A stretch of 7,192 nucleotides of DNA. Source: Patescibacteria group bacterium (GTDB lineage: Bacteria > Patescibacteriota > Patescibacteriia > UBA9934). The notes under the pieces were generated by a model. It was not told the origin of the DNA and searched no databases. It was given only the letters and a program-made list of their open reading frames with translations. The DNA is taken from NCBI GenBank assembly GCA_018818445.1, contig JAHISC010000031.1:1-7192 (forward strand). Reading direction: 5' to 3'. A program made the translations under genes and the position numbers. Each line of letters starts with the position of its first letter. Within the stretch, counting starts at the first letter, position 1. This document shows, in pieces, positions 5,262 through 7,192 of the stretch.

Positions 5262-5278
5262 ACGCGCTCGACGGGGCA
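5241..5278 (-). terminator. Intrinsic terminator of the 5297-5710 gene
   Basis: A perfect 11-bp GC-rich stem, TGCCCCGTCGA (5251-5261) against TCGACGGGGCA (5268-5278), with a 6-base loop. On the minus strand it is followed after four bases (ACTG) by six T residues (5246-5241). It begins 18 bases past the stop codon of the membrane-protein gene and its T-run merges with the promoter of the next gene. Confidence 0.8.
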
Positions 5279-5296
5279 GTGGTAGACTGGAACTGA

Positions 5297-5710
5297 TCAG
5301 GCGGCCGGTGGTAGTTCATTACCATCGATCCAGCTCAAGAAGGCCTCTCTATCCCACGGCTCGTAGCCAGGGGGACACTCGATGGAGAAGCGAATGAAGG
5401 CCTCGGACGAGTGACGGTGTACGTAGGCGAACTGGAGCGAGGTACTATGTTCGTGGCGGACTCGTAGAGTTGGCTTGAGTCGCCGGTACCAGAGGTAGTA
5501 GCCGTATATGCCGACAAGCATGAACCAGAGGATCTTGAAACTCCACCAGAAGAGCTCTAAGTTGTTGAGCTCTTGATTCATTGAGGGGTAGACAACGAAC
5601 CCGATGCTGATGGTGACTGCGAAGGCGAAGATGAAGCACCAAAGCGTTCCCCAGAAGAACATTACGGACAGGGTCCTCAGATCTTCCAGGATCTTGTTGC
5701 GAATGTGCAT
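5297..5710 (-). CDS. Hypothetical two-helix membrane protein
   Basis: I do not recognise this 137-aa protein. It has a basic N-terminus (MHIRNKILEDLR), a first hydrophobic helix at about 14-41, a short polar loop with YPSMNQELNN (41-50), and a second helix at about 53-76 rich in Trp and Tyr. A basic stretch YRRLKPTLRVRHEH (75-88) and a soluble tail of about 50 residues with ECPPGYEPWDREAFLSWIDGNELPP near the end follow. The positive-inside rule puts both termini in the cytoplasm. The frame is open upstream to 5836, but that part crosses the tip of the insertion sequence. ATG 5710 is chosen because AGGAGGT (5723-5717) lies 6 bases before it, the only strong Shine-Dalgarno in the window. An extended -10 (TGC TAACAT, ending at 5731) lies upstream. 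The gene is visibly more GC-rich than its neighbours and has its own terminator, so it is an independent unit, possibly of different origin. Confidence 0.72.
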   Translation of the reverse strand: MHIRNKILEDLRTLSVMFFWGTLWCFIFAFAVTISIGFVVYPSMNQELNNLELFWWSFKILWFMLVGIYGYYLWYRRLKPTLRVRHEHSTSLQFAYVHRHSSEAFIRFSIECPPGYEPWDREAFLSWIDGNELPPAA

Positions 5711-5716
5711 AGAAGC

Positions 5717-5738
5717 ACCTCCTACGGCAGATGTTAGC
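5717..5738 (-). promoter_or_regulatory. Promoter -10 and strong Shine-Dalgarno of the membrane-protein gene
   Basis: On the minus strand TGC-TAACAT (5739-5731) forms an extended -10, followed by AGGAGGT (5723-5717) six bases before ATG 5710. The leader would be about 14 bases. The insertion sequence begins at 5772, about 35 bases upstream of the -10, so it landed at the edge of this promoter and may have replaced any upstream elements. Confidence 0.5.
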
Positions 5739-5771
5739 AAAAAAATCAAAAAAACAAAAGAACGCCTATGT

Positions 5772-5802
5772 TGAACCGTACCCCAAAAAGTGGACACGAA
5801 AG
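5772..5802 (+). repeat. Left terminal inverted repeat of the IS3-family element
   Basis: A 31-base repeat starting TGAACCGTACCCC. It matches the reverse complement of 7162-7192 at 27 of 31 positions; the four mismatches are consecutive (positions 14-17, AAAA versus GTTT). TG...CA ends are typical of the IS3 family. Confidence 0.9.
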
Positions 5803-5815
5803 TGTCCACTTTTTG
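5784..5815. terminator. Hairpin at the IS left end, candidate bidirectional terminator
   Basis: A perfect 14-bp inverted repeat, CAAAAAGTGGACAC (5784-5797) and GTGTCCACTTTTTG (5802-5815), with a GAAA tetraloop on the plus strand. The GC-containing core GTGGACAC/GTGTCCAC is followed by five T residues in both directions. It overlaps the terminal inverted repeat and precedes the orfA promoter, so it would block transcription entering the IS from outside and also transcription leaving leftwards. Confidence 0.55.
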
Positions 5816-5820
5816 ATGTC

Positions 5821-5829
5821 TGGTAAAAT
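5821..5829 (+). promoter_or_regulatory. orfA promoter, extended -10
   Basis: TGG followed by TAAAAT (5824-5829, 5 of 6 to TATAAT), 12 bases before the ATG at 5842. There is no clear -35; that region is occupied by the terminal hairpin. The leader would be about 6 bases without a Shine-Dalgarno. Confidence 0.5.
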
Positions 5830-5841
5830 AACTCAATAATC

Positions 5842-6261
5842 ATGTCTTGTATGAGTAACCAAAGATTCACCAAGGAAGAAATCGAGGAGCTATTAAAGAA
5901 TCCAAATGTTCAGAACTGTAGCAAACGTTCCGTCACGTATAGCCAAGATTTTAAACAGCGTGCCATCTCATTGTATGACAAAGGCTTCACCTCAATGGAG
6001 ATATTCATACAAGCGGGTCTGAACCCGGATCTCATGGGTCGGGATCAACCGAAGGCATGTCTCGGACGGTGGAGGAGAATTGTGCAGGAAAAAGGGATTG
6101 AGGGTCTTGTTGAATCTCGAGGTCAGCATGGCAAAGGTGGCAGACCAAAGACAAAAGGCGTGAGTGTTGCCGATAGAATCGAGTATTTGGAAACACAGAT
6201 TGCCTACCTGAAAGCCGAGAATGCTTTTTTAGCCAAACTCCGGGCCAAACGAAGGGAGTAA
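5842..6261 (+). CDS. IS3-family transposase OrfA (helix-turn-helix protein)
   Basis: A 139-aa DNA-binding subunit that recognises the IS ends and, after frameshifting, forms the N-terminus of the full transposase. Residues about 33-85 form an extended helix-turn-helix region (YSQDFKQRAISLYDKGFTSMEIFIQAG, then QPKACLGRWRRIVQEKG). A basic linker follows (GKGGRPKTKG 97-106), then a leucine-zipper coiled coil from about 109 to 133 (DRIEYLETQIAYLKAENAFL), ending LRAKRRE, a common OrfA end in this subgroup. The alternative start Met4 (5851) would remove only three residues; Met1 is kept because it is nearer the promoter. The frame ends in TAA at 6259-6261, after a slippery T TTT TTA at 6225-6231. 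Confidence 0.92.
   Translation: MSCMSNQRFTKEEIEELLKNPNVQNCSKRSVTYSQDFKQRAISLYDKGFTSMEIFIQAGLNPDLMGRDQPKACLGRWRRIVQEKGIEGLVESRGQHGKGGRPKTKGVSVADRIEYLETQIAYLKAENAFLAKLRAKRRE
6225..6231 (+). promoter_or_regulatory. Candidate programmed -1 frameshift site
   Basis: T TTT TTA in the orfA frame (GCT TTT TTA), a canonical X XXY YYZ slippery heptamer. A -1 slip joins OrfA residue 130 to the orfB frame, which reads through to 7154. The orfB frame has no ATG, GTG or TTG codon between here and 6321, so slippage explains how its conserved N-terminus is made. Confidence 0.6.
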
Positions 6262-7154
6262 AACTCAGGCCAGTACAGAAATACAGAATCATAAAGAATT
6301 TAAATCATCATGTTCGTGTATTGTGTGCCATTGCAGGAGTATCAAGGAGTGGGTACTACAAGTGGTTGCACCGTGCAGGCAAGCCAGAAAAGGACAACGA
6401 GGACTACCTGCTCATCAAAGAAATATTTGAGAAAGGAAAGTCCAAATATGGATGGCGCACCATACAAATGAAGCTTTTGTTAGATAAAGATGTAGTTATG
6501 AACCATAAGAAGATTCAACGTATCATGAGAAAGTACGGACTTGTGGCAAAGATTAGACGAATCAATCCATATCGGATGATTATGAAAAAGTCTTTAGAAC
6601 ATCGAACATTCGATAATATCTTGGACAGGCAATTCACCAGAGACACACCATTGAACGTGTTTTGTACAGACATTACCTATCTCCCATACAACCACCGCAT
6701 GGCGTACCTGTCCGTTGTTAAAGACATTGCTACAGGTGAAGTGATGAGCTGGAACCTCTCACAACACATCGATATAAATATTGTTATGCAGACCATTGAA
6801 CGTATGAAAGCTCATCCAATATTTGAAACAAAATCCTTTACAGATATCCTCATTCACTCCGACCAAGGAGTCCACTATACTCATCCGGATTACATTTATG
6901 CCATAAAAGAGCTCGGCATGGTGCAGTCGATGTCTCGCAAAGGCAACTGTATCGACAACGCTCCGATTGAATCCTTCTTCGGTCACATGAAAGACGACAT
7001 GGACTACAAGGACTGCAAGGACTGCAAGACTTTCAGAGAGCTTTATTCACGAACACAGCAACATATGGAATACTACAACCATGAACGCCCTCAATGGGAT
7101 CTAAAAAAGATGACCCCTGTCATGTACAGGAATCATCTTTTAACCGCCTCATAG
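6231..7154 (+). CDS. IS3-family transposase OrfB (DDE integrase domain)
   Basis: The catalytic half of the transposase, in the -1 frame relative to orfA and probably made as an OrfAB fusion; the start given is the first codon after the proposed slip. The segment encoded at 6258-6320 (VKLRPVQKYRIIKN... to RVL) is the normal OrfB N-terminus and lacks a start codon. The TTG at 6321 would truncate it inside a conserved helix. Counting from 6321, residues 1-16 carry AGVSRSGYYKW and 40-75 the HTH_21-type region (KYGWRTI...NHKKIQRIMRKYGL). The catalytic acids are Asp117 (CTDITYLPY), Asp181 (IHSDQGVHY) and Glu217 (NAPIESFFGHMK), with 35 residues between the second Asp and Glu and Lys224 seven residues later, the classic D-D(35)E-K layout. 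A 9-bp duplication adds an extra Asp-Cys-Lys near residue 231. The protein appears complete. Confidence 0.92.
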   Translation, partial: SQTPGQTKGVKLRPVQKYRIIKNLNHHVRVLCAIAGVSRSGYYKWLHRAGKPEKDNEDYLLIKEIFEKGKSKYGWRTIQMKLLLDKDVVMNHKKIQRIMRKYGLVAKIRRINPYRMIMKKSLEHRTFDNILDRQFTRDTPLNVFCTDITYLPYNHRMAYLSVVKDIATGEVMSWNLSQHIDINIVMQTIERMKAHPIFETKSFTDILIHSDQGVHYTHPDYIYAIKELGMVQSMSRKGNCIDNAPIESFFGHMKDDMDYKDCKDCKTFRELYSRTQQHMEYYNHERPQWDLKKMTPVMYRNHLLTAS

Positions 7155-7161
7155 GTGTTTT

Positions 7162-7192
7162 CTTTCGTGTCCACTAAACGGGGTACGGTTCA
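7162..7192 (-). repeat. Right terminal inverted repeat of the IS3-family element
   Basis: Reverse complement of the left repeat with four consecutive mismatches. It starts 7 bases after the orfB stop and ends at the last base of the window with CA. It lacks the second arm that makes the left end a hairpin. Confidence 0.9.

Larger units (their letters stand above)
5772..7192 (+). mobile_element. Complete IS3-family insertion sequence, 1421 bp
   Basis: A two-frame insertion sequence bounded by 31-base imperfect inverted repeats. It carries an orfA (helix-turn-helix plus leucine zipper) and a -1 frame orfB (DDE integrase), the standard IS3 arrangement. Both frames look intact and all three catalytic acids are present, so the copy could be active. 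The right tip is the last base of the window, so the target-site duplication cannot be checked. Confidence 0.92.

Noticed and set aside
5251..5278. tRNA or small RNA gene in the GC-rich palindrome
   Set aside because: It is a single hairpin with a trailing T-run and no cloverleaf; a terminator is sufficient.
5711..5836. Upstream extension of the membrane protein to 5836
   Set aside because: It runs into the IS left end and bypasses a strong Shine-Dalgarno correctly placed for ATG 5710.
6321..6323. TTG 6321 as an independent OrfB start
   Set aside because: It would cut off the conserved QKYRIIKN segment encoded just upstream, and has no Shine-Dalgarno; frameshifting explains it better.

Overview
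The window looks like a chromosomal fragment of an uncultivated bacterium, most likely of the Candidate Phyla Radiation (Patescibacteria, Parcubacteria-like). This is an inference from gene content and style. It has compact genes, nearly all without Shine-Dalgarno sequences and with extended -10 boxes sitting directly on the start codon. It also carries an S23-type four-helix-bundle gene, a REP-type tyrosine transposase framed by inverted repeats, and an IS3 element of a kind I associate with these lineages. TGA is used as a normal stop (ends of the 944 and 5297 genes), so the Gly-recoded code of Gracilibacteria/Absconditabacteria does not apply.

Layout. 1-122: AT-rich, no gene, a weak candidate terminator. 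123-812 (-): thymidylate kinase. 813-943: divergent promoter region. 944-2286 (+): a thymidylate-synthase-family gene and dihydrofolate reductase, overlapping by 4 bases. 2274-2725: a small four-helix-bundle gene flanked by inverted arrays of a 7-bp repeat. 2728-3639 (+): a dCMP-deaminase-like domain fused to a DNPH1/Rcl-like nucleotide N-hydrolase domain. 3640-4558: a REP-type transposase bounded by 27-bp inverted repeats. 4571-5224 (-): a dUTPase/dCTP deaminase superfamily enzyme. 5297-5710 (-): an unrecognised two-helix membrane protein with its own strong Shine-Dalgarno and terminator. 5772-7192 (+): a complete IS3-family insertion sequence whose right tip is the last base of the window. 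No stretch over 300 bases lacks a gene.

How the genes fit together. Five genes belong to deoxypyrimidine nucleotide metabolism: the Dcd/Dut-family enzyme (dUTP or dCTP to dUMP/dUTP), the deaminase fusion (dCMP-type substrates to dUMP-type products), the ThyA-family methylase, DHFR (recycling dihydrofolate) and Tmk (dTMP to dTDP). The selfish-looking elements sit exactly at gene ends between them.

The most interesting point is biochemical. The ThyA-family protein has Asp where thymidylate synthases have the Asn that selects dUMP. Its RSND...D pattern matches T4 dCMP hydroxymethylase. Nearby is a fusion of a dCMP deaminase with a DNPH1-like hydrolase, the two activities that in human cells act in sequence on 5-hydroxymethyl-dCMP. 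The Dcd-like enzyme also lacks the catalytic Glu of dCTP deaminases and looks dUTPase-like. Together these suggest a non-standard dTMP route (dCMP to 5-methyl-dCMP to dTMP) or a modified-cytosine nucleotide and sanitation system. This is a hypothesis, not a demonstrated function.
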